Shown here: positions 11,103-21,642 of the stretch, piece after piece
Layout: each line of letters opens with the position of its first letter
How positions within the stretch are numbered: position 1 is the first letter of the stretch
Source: Azolla caroliniana
Lineage: Eukaryota > Polypodiophyta
Direction of reading: 5' to 3'
NCBI GenBank assembly: GCA_043228905.1
Contig: JBHGNT010000008.1
Span: forward strand, 7,750,001 to 7,814,000
DNA: 64,000 nucleotides
Notes under the pieces: model-generated
What the model was told of the DNA's origin: nothing
The model's database searches: none
What the model saw: only the letters and a program-made list of their open reading frames with translations
Program-made: the position numbers and the translations under genes

Positions 11103-11452
11103 TGTCATGATATAGCATGGTATGGCTTCAAAAGGATTTAAACCCATGACCTTGTGGCACATGGGCGGAAGCCTTACCATTAAGCTATAAGTTGTAATAC
11201 AAAGAATATTATTTCCATTTATTATTTCACTTAGGAAATCCATGTATATTCTAGATTTCTCTAGAACATTCTAGAAATGTCAAGAGTATAATTTCCTAAA
11301 GCCACTATAAAAAGAGGCACATGGCATTATCAAGAACAGAATCGGTTTAACACCAGTCTTAAGCTTCCTAGCCGTTCTTGTATCTTTCTTCTTAAAATAT
11401 AATATACTTCTTGTTGTCATCATTATCTCTCTCTCTCTCTCTCTCACTCTCT
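11103..11452 (+). repeat. 3' LTR of Gypsy-1, first part
   Basis: It matches the 5' LTR from its start to the TC microsatellite, where a LINE interrupts it. The LTR resumes at about 16290 with CTCTCACGTGGTTCTCACAC and ends at 16393. It keeps the heat-shock element (11264-11276) and TATA (11306-11313). Confidence 0.85.
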
Positions 11453-11717
11453 CTCAAAGCTCTTTGTAAGTTCATTATGGACATTGTTTTCTACGTTCTA
11501 TAGCTCTTGGAAAGCTCTTTTAGAGAGCTTTCTAAAGAATGTTCATTTATTGAATTCCAGTACTGTGGCGAGAAGTTATGAGCATTTTCATCCGCAACCA
11601 TCTTTGCCCCACGGTTCCTCAAACACAAGGTAGATTTTGAAGCCCTAAATCGAGTGAAAGGTACATTCTCTCTCCCTCCTTTTTTGTCTCTCTCTTCTCG
11701 TAGGGTTTGTCCCTACA

Positions 11718-12560
11718 ATGACAAACACTCGTAAAGCTGCTGCAAAGTTCGGGGGTATGATTGATAATGAGCCGAGATCACCAACAAATCTCAATTCCAA
11801 TGCAATGGAAAAAATGCTTATGAGTCACTTTATTTCTCTTCAAGAAACTATAAACAAGCAAGGTGAAGAGATTAGGACGTTAATGAAAGAGAATGCTAAG
11901 CTCCAAATTGTTGTCATTGATAATGAAAGTCTTAAGCAAGTGGTTGCAAAACTTCAAGAAGAGATTCAAGAATGTAAAAGAGCTTCTATCGAAACAAATG
12001 AGCACCTTAACAAGATTGAGTTAAAGGAAACATTAAAAGAAGAAAAATTGGACACGATGAGGCGGAATGTAAGTGAGATGAAAAATGTATGTACAACGAA
12101 GTCATGGGCCAATGTATGTGGTGGGGATGTGGTATCAAACTCATCTAATATGCATGTGATGCATCAAGAGAAGAATATAGAAAGCATAGATGTTTGAGAA
12201 TTGAAAGAACATGAATGACGATCAAAGAACATTGCCGTCCGTGGGATTAAAGAAGAGAGTATGGAAACACCCTTATCCCTTGGAATTTTTTAGCATGCAT
12301 TATGTGATGTTAGATGTGAATGTATATGGGGCACACTGAGTTGGGAAACATGGTGTTAATTGCTCTGGAGAAAGGCCTATTGTATGCACAATGACAGATG
12401 ATACAAAGCAGCGGATCATACTCGAAAATAGTTGGGTATACCTCAAAGGTACGCAATGCTTTGTGACTGAAGATCATACTATCTCACAACAAAATGCTTG
12501 TCGTAAAGCATATGAAGAAAGATTGAAAAATAAGGTTAAGGATGTGCCTAAAGATGGAAA
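11718..12560 (+). pseudogene. LINE ORF1 (coiled-coil RNA-binding protein), interrupted
   Basis: ATG 11718 opens 159 codons. After a short basic N-terminus comes a long coiled coil (about residues 25-120, 'LQETINKQGEEIRTLMKENAKLQ' pattern), like the trimerising region of L1 ORF1p. A stop at 12195-12197 interrupts it. The continuation in other frames reaches 12391-12560 with 'SWVYLKGTQCFVTEDHTISQQN', the type of C-terminal block expected of ORF1 nucleic-acid chaperones. It would coat LINE RNA. Confidence 0.65.
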
Positions 12561-12581
12561 TGTAGGCAAATACGGACACAT

Positions 12582-15500
12582 GACCTATGAGACTAACCGA
12601 CGCCTTTTACGACTAGGATTTTGGAATTGCAATGGATACCCATGGAATGCGAGATTTGGCATAGAGGAGTTCACCAATGACTCGGATATCACACTTCTTG
12701 TTGAAACATGGGAGCATGATACTCAAAGGATTCAAGGTTTAGGAAACTATAATGTACACTCTTTGATATGGAAGAAAAATCCAAGACAAAGAAGAGGACG
12801 AGGGGTGGCATGTTTGATTAAGAAGGAAATAGAGAAATATGTGTCAATCATAAAAAATGATGAACATAAATGCTACATATGGCTCAAAATAGAAACACCT
12901 AATGATTTGCTCACTTTTGTAGTTGGATGTTACATTCCTCATCAAGATTCTAACTTTTATGCTTGTTTGGATAAAGATCAACCTTTTGTCAATCTAGAAG
13001 ATGATATTGCTTATTTCAAATCCAAAGGGGAAGTTATTGTCTTTGGTGACATGAATGCTCATACAAAAGTTTCCAACTTGATTCACAAGAATATTTCATG
13101 CCACATATCTCAAGGATGCAAGAGGATATGCAAATGTATAGCCGCTCTTCTAGCGATGAAAAAGATCTGAACCAATTTGGGAAGTTACTCCTACAAATGT
13201 GCAATTGTACCGGATTGCTTATTGCAAATGGTATTTCCTTATGGTTGGATCGTATACATAAATTCTCACTTGGTGAATGGACACCGGAATCCGATCATAG
13301 GCCTTGATCTCAAATGTATGCATAGGTTTGATTGTGAGAAGGCTATTGGAGATAATAAACAACCGCACTTGAGCATGAACCTTAAGCGAGCACCCATGTA
13401 TTCCAAGATGGTTGACGATATGGTACAAATGACAAAGATACAACATGGTGCCACACTAGAATGCAAATGGGAAGCTTTTAAGAAAGTCATTCTCTCCTGT
13501 ACAAACAAATGTTTTTCGACCAACCGTACATCTTGGAAATGCACCAAGAAACTTAGGGAAAAATGGTTTGATAAAGAATGTCGTGAAGCTCGAAAGTGCC
13601 TTATGGTTTTGGATGTAGTTAAGGATAAAGAGAATTACCAAAAGCATTTGCATGAGTATAAAAGACTTATTCAAAGAAAGAGAAGAATATAGGAAGTTAC
13701 TCAACAATTTATCCAAACGCAAGAGAAAGCACATGCATGTGCTAAATTTTGGGGAAATCTAAAGGGGAAACGTGTTGAGAGTTATGGTGACTTAACTCTT
13801 CACGACTTGTAAATGCATTGTAAGAATTTATATGAGTTATCTCTTGCCGGAAAGATGATGTGTTATGGTTCTCTTTCACATATGCCTCCCTTCTTTACAA
13901 TTGAAGATATATGCATAGGACTTAAGAAATTGGCCTCTCGAAAGGCAAGCAATCTTCAATGTATAAAGGCGGAAATGCTCAAATGGATGGGAAAGGAAGC
14001 ACATGTATGGATACACGATATGTTTAATGATGCATTGCAACATGGTATGCCGTACGATTGGACTACAAATTGGATCAAACCTTTAAATAAAGGTGGAGAT
14101 GTAAATAATGTAAACAACTATCGAACCATCATGGTTGGCTCATTAATGGCAAAACTGTTTGGATGTATAATGGAATCAAAGATAAGTGTATGGGGTGAAA
14201 AAAATGGTAAGAGAGCTTATGGACAAACTGGCTTTTGAAAACAACATAGCACCATTGATCACCTTATCACCCTTTGAGTATTAATGGAGGAAAGTCACCT
14301 TAGAGGTAAAGGTTTATATTGCTTTTTTATAGACTTCAAGAAAGCTTTTGATATGGTACCTTGTGAGCATCTTTGGAGGTGAATGGAAGAACTTGAGATG
14401 CCAAGTGAATATATGCTTGCAATTTCCCGAATTTATGAGAAGGTTATGTGTTGTGTGTGCATGAGAGATAAACTTTCAGATTTTTTCAAAAGCACTATTG
14501 GTGTTAAGCAAGGATGCCCACTCTCACCAACACTATTTGGTCTATGCATTGATGAATTGGAAGAAATGGTTACCAAGTTTGCAAAGGAAGAATGTGTTGA
14601 AGAAGTTGCCATTGGGAATGTTGTGATTATACTTTTGCTATATGCAGATGACGTAGTGCTTTTTGCAAATACTTTAGGAGATGCACAAAAGGTTATGAAG
14701 GCATTGGAAAAAGTTTGCATGCATACTGAATTAAGTGTCAATAGCTCTAAAACAAAGATTATGCTTGTGAAGAGCCAAAAAAGAGATAAACCATGCATTA
14801 TGTACAACAATGAGCAGGCACTTGAATGTGTGGAAAGCTTCAAATATCTTGGCCTTGAAGTTCTTTCAAATCATAAATGGAATGAATGTGCTACACGCCG
14901 TTTAGAGGCGGGTAAGCGAGCACACTATGCATTTGAGAACACATGCAATCTTGGAGATATTAAGTGTTGGTTCCTCGAGAAATATCTTTTCGACACTTTG
15001 GTGACACCGGTTCTTCTGTATGGGGTGGAAGTATGGGGCGGTAGCATCCCTAAATCTATGTGGAAAAAGTTTGAAAATGTCCAAAAACATTTTCTTACAA
15101 TGTTTCTACAAGTTAAGAAACAAACACCCTACACCCTCCTCCTTGAGATAGGATCACTTCCCATTGAGATCATGGCCATGGAAAGGGTTGTTGAATACAT
15201 GCTTAAGGTTCAAAAAAGTCCCTCACATCGACTTCCTAGAATTGCGTGGGAAGCAAGCAAAAAGATCCAAAAGACGCATAAAAGCAAAATTTTGTGTTCC
15301 AGTTGGATGCAAGATATAGAAAAATGGTTTGGTAGATTGGATGCGAGACACTTGCTTCATTATGCATCATTAGATTCCTCTATAAATGAGGCCTTTTTGC
15401 AACGCCAATGTATCATGACATGGGACAAATGTGGAGGCTCACGCTTCACACATTATACTACACATGTTGCACCTAACTACAAAACCATATTTTTTGTGGA

Positions 15501-15863
15501 ACGGGGAAATCGTACACATCGATACATGTTAGAGCCCATACCATTATTTGCCATTCGAACCATTGCTTCCATGCGACTTAGCTCACATGCATTGCGATGT
15601 GAGGCAGGTTGTTGGGCACAAGTGATGAGAGTGGTCGGCTATGCACACTTTGCCCTAAACAAGTTCGCGAGTCTGAGTATCACACTTTGATACAATGCTC
15701 TGCCTTTGATCATATTCGACCATGCTTTCCACATCTCTTCGACCGAGCTCAATCCTTGCATGAATTCCTCTCACAACCACAATGTGCACTCTTGATTGCA
15801 ACATTCATTGGTAAAGTTCTAGAACATCGAGAGTCACTACTCACTTTCACATGTATCACATGA
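12582..15863 (+). pseudogene. LINE ORF2: endonuclease plus reverse transcriptase, frameshifted
   Basis: The frame starts near ATG 12582 (MTYETNRRLLRLGFWNCNG). The endonuclease/exonuclease/phosphatase fold shows 'LGFWNCNG', 'DITLLVETW', 'RGRGVACLIKKEI', 'VFGDMNAHT' (about 13045-13070) and, after a frameshift, 'ESDHRP' (about 13290-13307), the catalytic Asp-His pair. A helical linker runs 13310-13692. RT starts near 13880: 'NNYRTIMVGSLMAKLFG', 'QTGF', 'FFIDFKKAFDMVP', 'GVKQGCPLSPTLFGLCIDEL' and 'LLYADDVVLF' (about 14636-14665). The C-terminal part is open to 15690 and then shifts frame to 15609-15863, where 'CTLCP' and 'HTLIQC' form a CCHC-like motif. At least five stops or shifts (near 13170, 13692, 13810, 14237, 14380, 15680) break it. 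It would nick target DNA and copy the LINE RNA in the nucleus. Confidence 0.8.
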
Positions 15864-15953
15864 AATGTAATATTTTTGGTCTCATAGGTCATATTTGACC
15901 TCCGAAGATGATAATATAATCTCTCTCTGTCTCTCTCTCTTGTTGCATTGTGA
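15864..15953 (+). repeat. LINE 3' UTR: conserved hairpin and TC tail
   Basis: The stop codon is followed by 'ATGTAATATTTTTGGTCTC', a hairpin AGGTCA-TATT-TGACCT (15886-15901), 'CGAAGATGATAATATAATC' and an interrupted (TC)n. The same order occurs at 16220-16289 and, diverged, at 1-92. Confidence 0.7.
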
Positions 15954-15954
15954 T

Positions 15955-16269
15955 GTGAGATAGGGCATTGGGGCACAAGTGATGAGAGTGGTCAACTATG
16001 CACACCTTTCCCTAAACAAGTTTGTGAGTCTGAGTATCACACTTTGATACAATGCTCTGCCTTTGATCATATTCGACCATGTTTTCTACATCTCTTTGAT
16101 CAAGCCAAATCCTTGCACGAATTCCTCTACAACCACAATGTGCACTCTCGATTGCAACATTCATTGATAAAGTTCTTGAACATCAAGAGTCACTACTCAC
16201 TTTCACACGTATCACGTGAAATGTAATATTTTTGGTCTCATAGGTCATATTTCACCTTTGAAGACGATA

Positions 16270-16289
<20 letters not shown>
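15955..16289 (+). repeat. Second, 5'-truncated LINE copy, tandem to the first
   Basis: It starts inside or immediately after the TC tail of the previous LINE, and matches that LINE from 'GATGTGAG-CAGG' (about 15595) through the C-terminal Cys/His region, stop, hairpin and TC tail. The hairpin stem has one mismatch (AGGTCA/TCACCT, 16242-16257). It differs from the first copy by scattered substitutions, so it is a separate insertion or an older duplication. Confidence 0.8.
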
Positions 16290-16311
<22 letters not shown>

Positions 16312-16393
16312 CACGTGGTTCTCACACACTCTTTCCCTTCTTCTCCTCTACCTTTAGTACTAATTCTCCTTGCCTCTAGTACTATCCCTGACA
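16290..16393 (+). repeat. 3' LTR of Gypsy-1, second part
   Basis: The sequence after the TC run matches 6410-6513 of the 5' LTR and ends ACTATCCCTGACA. This confirms that the LINE sequences at 11453-16289 sit inside one LTR. Confidence 0.85.
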
Positions 16394-16883
16394 TCGGCTA
16401 GATTTTCTTTTTCTAGTTCATTTGCCGCAACTTGTACATCTCTCCGATCTTTCTCCTTCCCTTCACTCCGATCCTGAACCTGACGCACTGGTTTTGGCAC
16501 TATTGTCTTGTGTTGGCATGTTCTAGACACTAACTCCTTGGCACGCTTCAACTCCTCTAGTTTTGCAATTCGGCCCTTGGCCTCCATCAACTGCTTGGCC
16601 ATGTCGTTCATCCTATACTTATGTGTCAGTATGATGAACCATTCCCTTTGGTCTTCGGCCATTTGTGTTGCCGCTTTGGTGACTTGGTGCCCCATCCCGC
16701 ATTCTCCTACTACCACCGTTCTTGAATAATTGGTTGGCTCTGCTTTTCTAGTTCTTTTTTCGGCAGAACTGGCGCTTCCACTTTGGAACTCCTTTGTGCC
16801 GTGTTTTCGACCGGCCTCTACTCCACCACTACTTCTATGACAACCAACGTTATGTCCTCTCTTGGACCCGATCCATCACTCAA
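16394..16883 (-). pseudogene. Coiled-coil ORF of a Gypsy element, middle part
   Basis: The minus-strand frame 16716-16394 is helical and charged ('YRMNDMAKQLMEAKGRIAKLEELKRAKEL'). It resembles in style and position the 'VKMTQAELQKANERIAELEAI' part of the accessory ORF at 49445-49774. It continues, across the Gypsy-1 insertion, into 6066-4570. On its upstream side an LTR fragment (16884-17413) interrupts it. Confidence 0.5.
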
Positions 16884-17413
16884 TGTGAGGATCGTGACCG
16901 GCCACAACCGGTTATGCTCTCGAATATTTGTTCAGATGCAAAGAACAAGAAAGCTAGTACATAGATAGAAAACGAGAATGTAGAAAACAAGATATAGAGA
17001 CACAACGTTTAACGTGGAAAACACGAATCAGGAAAAACCGCGTGGAGTCCTCGAACTCCGAACTAGATCACTATGATAAGGAGGAGTACAATAACTCGGA
17101 GGCAACGACCTTGAGATCTTCTTCGTCTGACAGATGGCTACTAAGTTACTACTCTCTCTCTCTCTCTCTCTCTTATTCTCAGTTACAGAGGCAACTACCT
17201 TGTTTGTAACTACACAACAAATAATCATTCTACATACTCTTAAAGTTTGCCCTAGTTGTTTATATACTACAACAATTTTCTGGCTATTTACAAGTATAGC
17301 CCACAATGGCACATTTGGACTATTTACAAATATAGTCTTTCGAATCGGCTATTAAATCGATTTCGGTTTGGCTCGATCCGGCTTTGTCCAAAATCAGCTC
17401 TCTTCTTCCAACA
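16884..17413 (-). repeat. Copia LTR-D copy (degenerate, probably solo)
   Basis: It shares with 37545-37878, 41180-41498 and 60022-60722 the core 'ACGTGGAAAACnC' (about 17010-17020), then 'GGAAAAACC-CG-GGAG-CC' and 'CTCGGAGGCAACGACCT'. The orientation is inferred from the 60-kb copy, which follows a minus-strand pol and purine tract. Plus-strand ends TGTGAGG and TTCCAACA are proposed, but the five flanking bases do not match, so the ends are uncertain. Confidence 0.55.
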
Positions 17414-17660
17414 ATCGCTTTCTCTGTGAGCCTTCTAGCCACAAAACCAACATTCCATTTTGGCCTCTTTTCGTGCCGGTTTCTGGTTCTACTGCCTTGA
17501 CTCCCCCTTCTTCTAGAGGGTTCGGAATTGTTGTTGGCACCATCTTTGTGCCTCCAATTCTGCTCATGTCGGCCGCTTGCATTGCACGCCGATCCACCTC
17601 GTCCACCACGACCACGAATCATCATTTTTAGGTATAATTTTGCATCATGGTTTTGGCGAG
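17414..17660 (-). pseudogene. Possible N-terminal part of the coiled-coil ORF
   Basis: The minus-strand frame 17625-17320 is Arg/Gly/Asn-rich ('MMIRGRGGRGGSACNASG', 'SRTRNRHEKRPKWNVGFV'). By position it would be the upstream end of the decayed ORF at 16394-16883. Low-complexity basic sequence also precedes the coiled coil in the 48.7-51.5 kb copy. Function is unknown. Confidence 0.35.
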
Positions 17661-18545
17661 GATTGCTTTCAATCGCTCACCTTCCTAGTTCCAGTGGGGG
17701 TTACAAATGTTCACTTTCCTTGTGGGGATCGGATCATTGCTTGCTTGCATTGCATTTTCGTTATAGTTCAAGTCTCGCACCATTTTTTATTGGCGAGGAC
17801 CGATTTCGATTGCTCACCTTCTAGTTTCGGTGTGGATCACAACCGCTCACTTTCCTAGTGGGGATCACGTGGGTTTCTCGCTAGCGCTATCATTTGTGCC
17901 GTGTCTTAGGTCAACCTTGACTATCTTCCCTCTCATAATAGAAGAATTCAAGTCGACCGCTTCACTTGCACTCCTTCGCCTGTTGTTGTTCTAGTTCTCG
18001 GTGAGGGTCGGATGGTCGCTCACGTCCATTTGTGTTCCAGTTCTCGGTGAACGCCGCATGGTCGCTCACGTCCGTTCTGTTCAGTTCTCGGTGAGGCCAC
18101 ATGGTCGCGCACGCCCGTTTGTGTTCCAGTTCTCCGTGAAGGTTGCATGGTCTCTCACGCCCGTTCGTGTTTTCGATGAGGACCGCACATGGTCGCACAC
18201 GTTCTAGTTCTCGATGAGGGCCACACATGGTCACTCAATCCCGTTCGTGTTCCAGTCTCCAGTGAGGACCGCACATGATCGCTCACGCCAGCTATTGTTC
18301 GTGTTCCAGATCCTGGTGAGGACCAACATGGTCACTCATGCCCGTTGTTGTTCATGTTCCAGTTCCCGATGAGGACCACACATGGTCGCTCATGCCCATT
18401 GGTGTTCGTGTCCCAACTCTCGGTGAGGACTGACATGGTCTCTCATGTCCGTTGGTGTTCGTGTTTCCAGTGAGGACAACACATGGTTTCACACACTCAC
18501 CACTTCCTGTTCACCCCTAAACCGTGCTTTCGAAAAGGCGGTCGT
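17661..18545 (+). repeat. Tandem repeats upstream of a purine tract and LTR
   Basis: About nine imperfect units of 50-60 bp (17980-18480) share 'GTTCCAGTTCTCGGTGAGG' and 'CGCATGGTCGCTCACGCCCGTT'. Less regular related sequence precedes them from 17661. They lead to AAAGGGGAGGATAA (18546-18559), a polypurine tract directly before the LTR at 18560. The same arrangement recurs at 28880-29436. Short frames here are repeat artefacts. Confidence 0.7.
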
Positions 18546-18559
18546 AAAGGGGAGGATAA

Positions 18560-18799
18560 TGTCAGAGACAAGACAACAATTATGTGAAGATTTGAACTCT
18601 TGACGTTCTTGACCTCTTGTATTATAGTCAAGTGTTATATTGTGACCAACACATCCAAGTACATAATCGTGTTGTATATCTTCATAGATTATCTATTCAC
18701 GTTCTAGGAGTTTTTGGAAAGTTCTAGAACTAGAAGGTTCTAGAGGGTTCTAGAATATTCTCCAAAATATTCTCAAGAATATTCTAATGCATGTACTTT
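18560..18799 (+). repeat. Start of heat-element LTR (truncated copy)
   Basis: It begins TGTCAGAGACAAGAC after a purine tract and matches the longer copy at 29437 until about 18799. There it is replaced by the outer end of the hammerhead-bearing repeat (18800-18842). It contains an antisense tRNA-like block ('GAGTTCAAATC' on the minus strand near 18590) and the heat-element array at 18722-18796. Confidence 0.75.
18722..18796 (+). promoter_or_regulatory. Array of heat-shock elements in LTR
   Basis: Repeated TTCnnGAA and GAAnnTTC units: TTCtaGAAc, GAAggTTC, TTCtaGAAtaTTC and GAAtaTTC within about 75 bp. The copy at 29601-29652 is almost identical and has a TATA box about 25 bases further on. 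Confidence 0.65.
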
Positions 18800-18842
18800 G
18801 TTGACCATACGGTCGTGACAAGGAGTGCGGAATGGTAGATCA

Positions 18843-19128
18843 TGTCGAATATGAGTGTATAATGGCCGTATTCACACTGTCCCTTTGGACAACCCAAGTT
18901 TGGGTTATTTCTGTAAATAGCATAAAGGGCAATTGCCCTAGGATAGTCACTATATAAAGTGACTTTGTAACCTTTAGTGGAGGTTGGTGGTCATTTGTAA
19001 CAGTTGCTATTAAGAAATAAAACGTTTCTGTTTGCCTATCTCTCTCTCTCTTGTTTATTCTCATACACAGGTTCTTCAACATCATAGATGTTGTTTGTTC
19101 TTCTGCACTGATGACCTTGTCCCCAACA
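18843..19128 (+). repeat. 5' LTR of Copia-1, 286 bp
   Basis: TG...CA ends. It has CTATATAAAG (near 18951) as TATA, AATAAAACG as a possible polyadenylation signal (near 19016) and a short TC run. It matches the 3' LTR with scattered substitutions and a longer TC run there. Confidence 0.9.
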
Positions 19129-19646
19129 TTTGGTATCAGAGCATTGGAGGTTCTTCAACCCGCTGCCGGCCGTCATAGTACACCACACAACATTTTGTTT
19201 CTGTTTTTTCTTGAAGTACAAAGAAGAGAGAAGACAAACAAGAAGTCAACATCTTACTGTGTTAAATCACTAATTGGAGTAAGCTAGCCGACTGTACTCT
19301 GTTTCTGTGATTGTAACCACCTGAGATTGGTCTCCAAGCAACAACCAAATTTGTGCTTCATTCGACTGATCGACATTTGGGAGGATCATTTGGATCTGTC
19401 TCTCTTATCACTGCAATCATCCGAAGTAGAATTGGCCTAAACAATCGGTTTCTTGTGATCGGTATTCGGCATACAATCAGAAGCTAACCGAAGTCACTCC
19501 AAGAAGGTTCAACAAACAAGTATTCGAAACCAAACCGACTTGGGTTCAAGACCGACTAAAACAATATCGGGTGAGCCGACCGGCTGCACCCCACTAAGGT
19601 TCCTAGTCAACTCCGAACAGAGTCTTATCAACCGAAACCGAATAAG

Positions 19647-20489
19647 ATGGCATCAACATCCGGCTCATCGGAGATGAGTCTAAGGAGGTTCAATGGTTTG
19701 AATTTCAACTTCTGGAAGGAACAAATGCAGGACTATCTCATAGTGAAGGATCGGATAGACCCGATTGAGAATGAAAATCCTCCAGAAGCATAAAAGGCAA
19801 ATGAGTGGCTAAAGCTGGACAGTATCGTCCACGCCACAATTTGGATGCACTTGTCGGAGTCAGTGTACTTCATAGTGCAATCATGCTCGACAACTTTTGA
19901 ACTTTGGAAAACACTATCGGAAACTTATGAAAAGAAGGTCGCCGCAACGAGGATGTATCTGATCCGGCGCCTCTACAACTTGCGGATAAAAGAATCTGAT
20001 TTGGTTCAGGCACACCTCAACGAGTACCAAAGCCTAAGCTCCCAAATATCTTCTTAGGGAATGACAATAGAGGATGAACTCAGAGCAATGATACTCATGA
20101 GTAGTCTCCCCTCTTCTTGGGAAACTTTCGTCACAACCGTGTGCAATGCTTCAACAACTGCCATTAAGTACCCTAAAATCACGAGCATAATCCTGATTGA
20201 AGCAACTCGGAGAAAGTCTTTTGCCAAAGACTCGGCAGATGAAGCTTACGTAGTACAAGATTCGACCGACCAATCAAACAACCGGGGAAGTAGTTCTTCC
20301 CGACCGCCGAACAATCAACGAAGTCGGAGCAAGTCCCGGGACAACCGAATTTGCAACTACTGCAAGAAACCGAGACACATCAAAGCTGACTGTCGGGCAC
20401 TCAAAGAAAAAACTGACAAAGCTCAGAGAGCGGATCAGAAGAGTAGCCGACATGAGGAGGTCAACTACGTCGGCTCGTTAGCCGAAATT
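19647..20489 (+). pseudogene. Copia-1 gag
   Basis: ATG 19647 opens 'MASTSGSSEMSLRRFNGLNFNFWKEQM', the usual Copia gag start (F/L-x-G-x-N-F/Y-x-x-W). The gag helices follow ('LWKTLSETYEKK', 'LIRRLYNLRIKE', 'LNEYQSLSSQIS', 'AMILMSSLPSSWETF'). A zinc knuckle, CNYCKKPRHIKADC, lies near 20350-20392. Stops at 19792 (TAA) and 20055 interrupt it. It would form the particle shell around Copia RNA. Confidence 0.85.
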
Positions 20490-21642
20490 TGAATGACCGA
20501 CCCGAACATACTGTCCATAGAGAACCCAGTTGAATCAAAAGTTCTGCTTACGACTGAGGAATCGAGCACATGGCTCCTCGACTCGGGCGCATTGTACCAT
20601 GTGACACCTCGCCGATCTTAGTTTCGGCAATACTCGGACTGGCACTCCGACTCAGTTCGAGTCAGGAACTCGCAACACTGTGCCATAATCGGACTCGGCA
20701 CCGTAGATCTCAACCTTCCGGGTGGCTCTACACTCGTACTACACAATGTCCAACACGTTCCTGAGCTTTCAAGACCCTTGATCTTAGTCAGACAACTTGA
20801 CAAAGCCGACATCTGTGCCGGGTTCTCATCAGGAGGGTGGACACTCCACGAAGGGAACCACCTGCTTGCTCGAGGACCAAAGGTACACTCTTTGTACCCT
20901 TTATATGTCACACTCAAAGAGGGTGACTTATTTTTGGTCGATATCCCCGTGTCATCATTATGGCACGGAAGACTTGGACACCTCAGCAAGGCCGGCATAA
21001 TGCACCTATCCAGAGCTAGTTACATCCCCAAGCTCTCCTTCCCGAATCACCAATTCTGCGAGCATTGCTAGTACGGCAAATAGGTAACCATTTCACACCC
21101 GACATCAACACCAAGAGAATCGAGTCCCCTCGATTTGGTCCACTCGAAGGTCTATGGCCCGATGCCACATCAGTCTCTCGGTGGTGCTTCGTACTTCGTC
21201 AATTTTATTGACAACTCGACTCGGAAGGTGTGGGCTTACCCCATTAGAACCAAAGATCGGGTGTTCTCGATCTTCTTTGAATGGCTTGCAATGGTCGAAA
21301 ACAAGACCGATCGAAAACTAAAATGTCTCCGAACCGATAATGGAGGAGAATTCAAGTCTGACGAATTCGTCAAATTTTGTCGGGAATGCGACATTTGATG
21401 TGAATATACGGCACCCTATAGTCTGGAGCAGAACGGAATTGTTGAATGCATGAATCAAACGATTCAAGAACGCATAGTATCCATGCTCCAACACTCCGGA
21501 CTATTGGATGGCTTCTGGGCGGAGGTTCTAGTTACGTTAGTACACATAATAAATATGTCGCCAAGTAGACCTCTAAGACTTAAAATACCTCAGGAAACAT
21601 GGACCGGCAGTAAGCCGAATTATGACAGGCTGAGGATCTTCG
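20490..21642 (+). pseudogene. Copia-1 protease and integrase (truncated)
   Basis: The protease shows 'TWLLDSGALYHVTP' near 20569-20610 with the DSG triad intact. The GAG-pre-integrase region has 'LWHGRLGHLSKAGIMHLSRA' and 'CEHC' (HHCC site). The integrase core shows 'VYGPMPHQSLGGASYFVNFID', 'LRTDNGGEFKSDEF' and, after a stop, 'APYSLEQNGIVECMNQTI'. The catalytic D-D-E pattern is recognisable. It breaks off at about 21642 ('GSKPNYDRLRIF'), where Gypsy pol begins abruptly. Stops occur near 20619, 21069 and 21399. Confidence 0.85.

Larger units (their letters stand above)
11453..15953 (+). mobile_element. Nearly full-length LINE inserted in a TC microsatellite
   Basis: A non-LTR retrotransposon with a coiled-coil ORF1, then an ORF2 made of an APE-type endonuclease, reverse transcriptase and a C-terminal Cys/His motif. 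It has a short 3' UTR ending in a hairpin and TC repeats. There is no RNase H domain. Its 5' end abuts (TC)n of the Gypsy-1 3' LTR and its 3' end also merges into (TC)n, so exact ends and target duplication cannot be seen. The architecture fits the L1/Tx1 group. Stops and frameshifts show it is inactive. Confidence 0.8.
6069..16393 (+). mobile_element. Chromodomain Ty3/Gypsy element (Gypsy-1) with LINEs inserted in its 3' LTR
   Basis: LTRs: 6069-6513 and a split copy at 11103-11452 plus 16290-16393. Internal order is gag, protease, RT, RNase H, integrase, chromodomain, the order of chromoviruses. The purine tract AAGGGGGGTTAG (about 11091-11102) precedes the 3' LTR. Flanks 6064-6068 (CCGAC) and 16394-16398 (TCGGC) are a plausible 5-bp target duplication differing by two transitions. 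The insertion splits the minus-strand coiled-coil ORF described at 4570-6068. The element is dead: in-frame stops, frameshifts, loss of the RT YxDD segment, and altered protease and integrase active-site residues. Confidence 0.85.

Noticed and set aside
17661-18545. Repeat array considered as a CRISPR array
   Set aside because: Units are contiguous and imperfect with no unique spacers, the setting is a eukaryotic LTR element, and the array ends in a purine tract and LTR.
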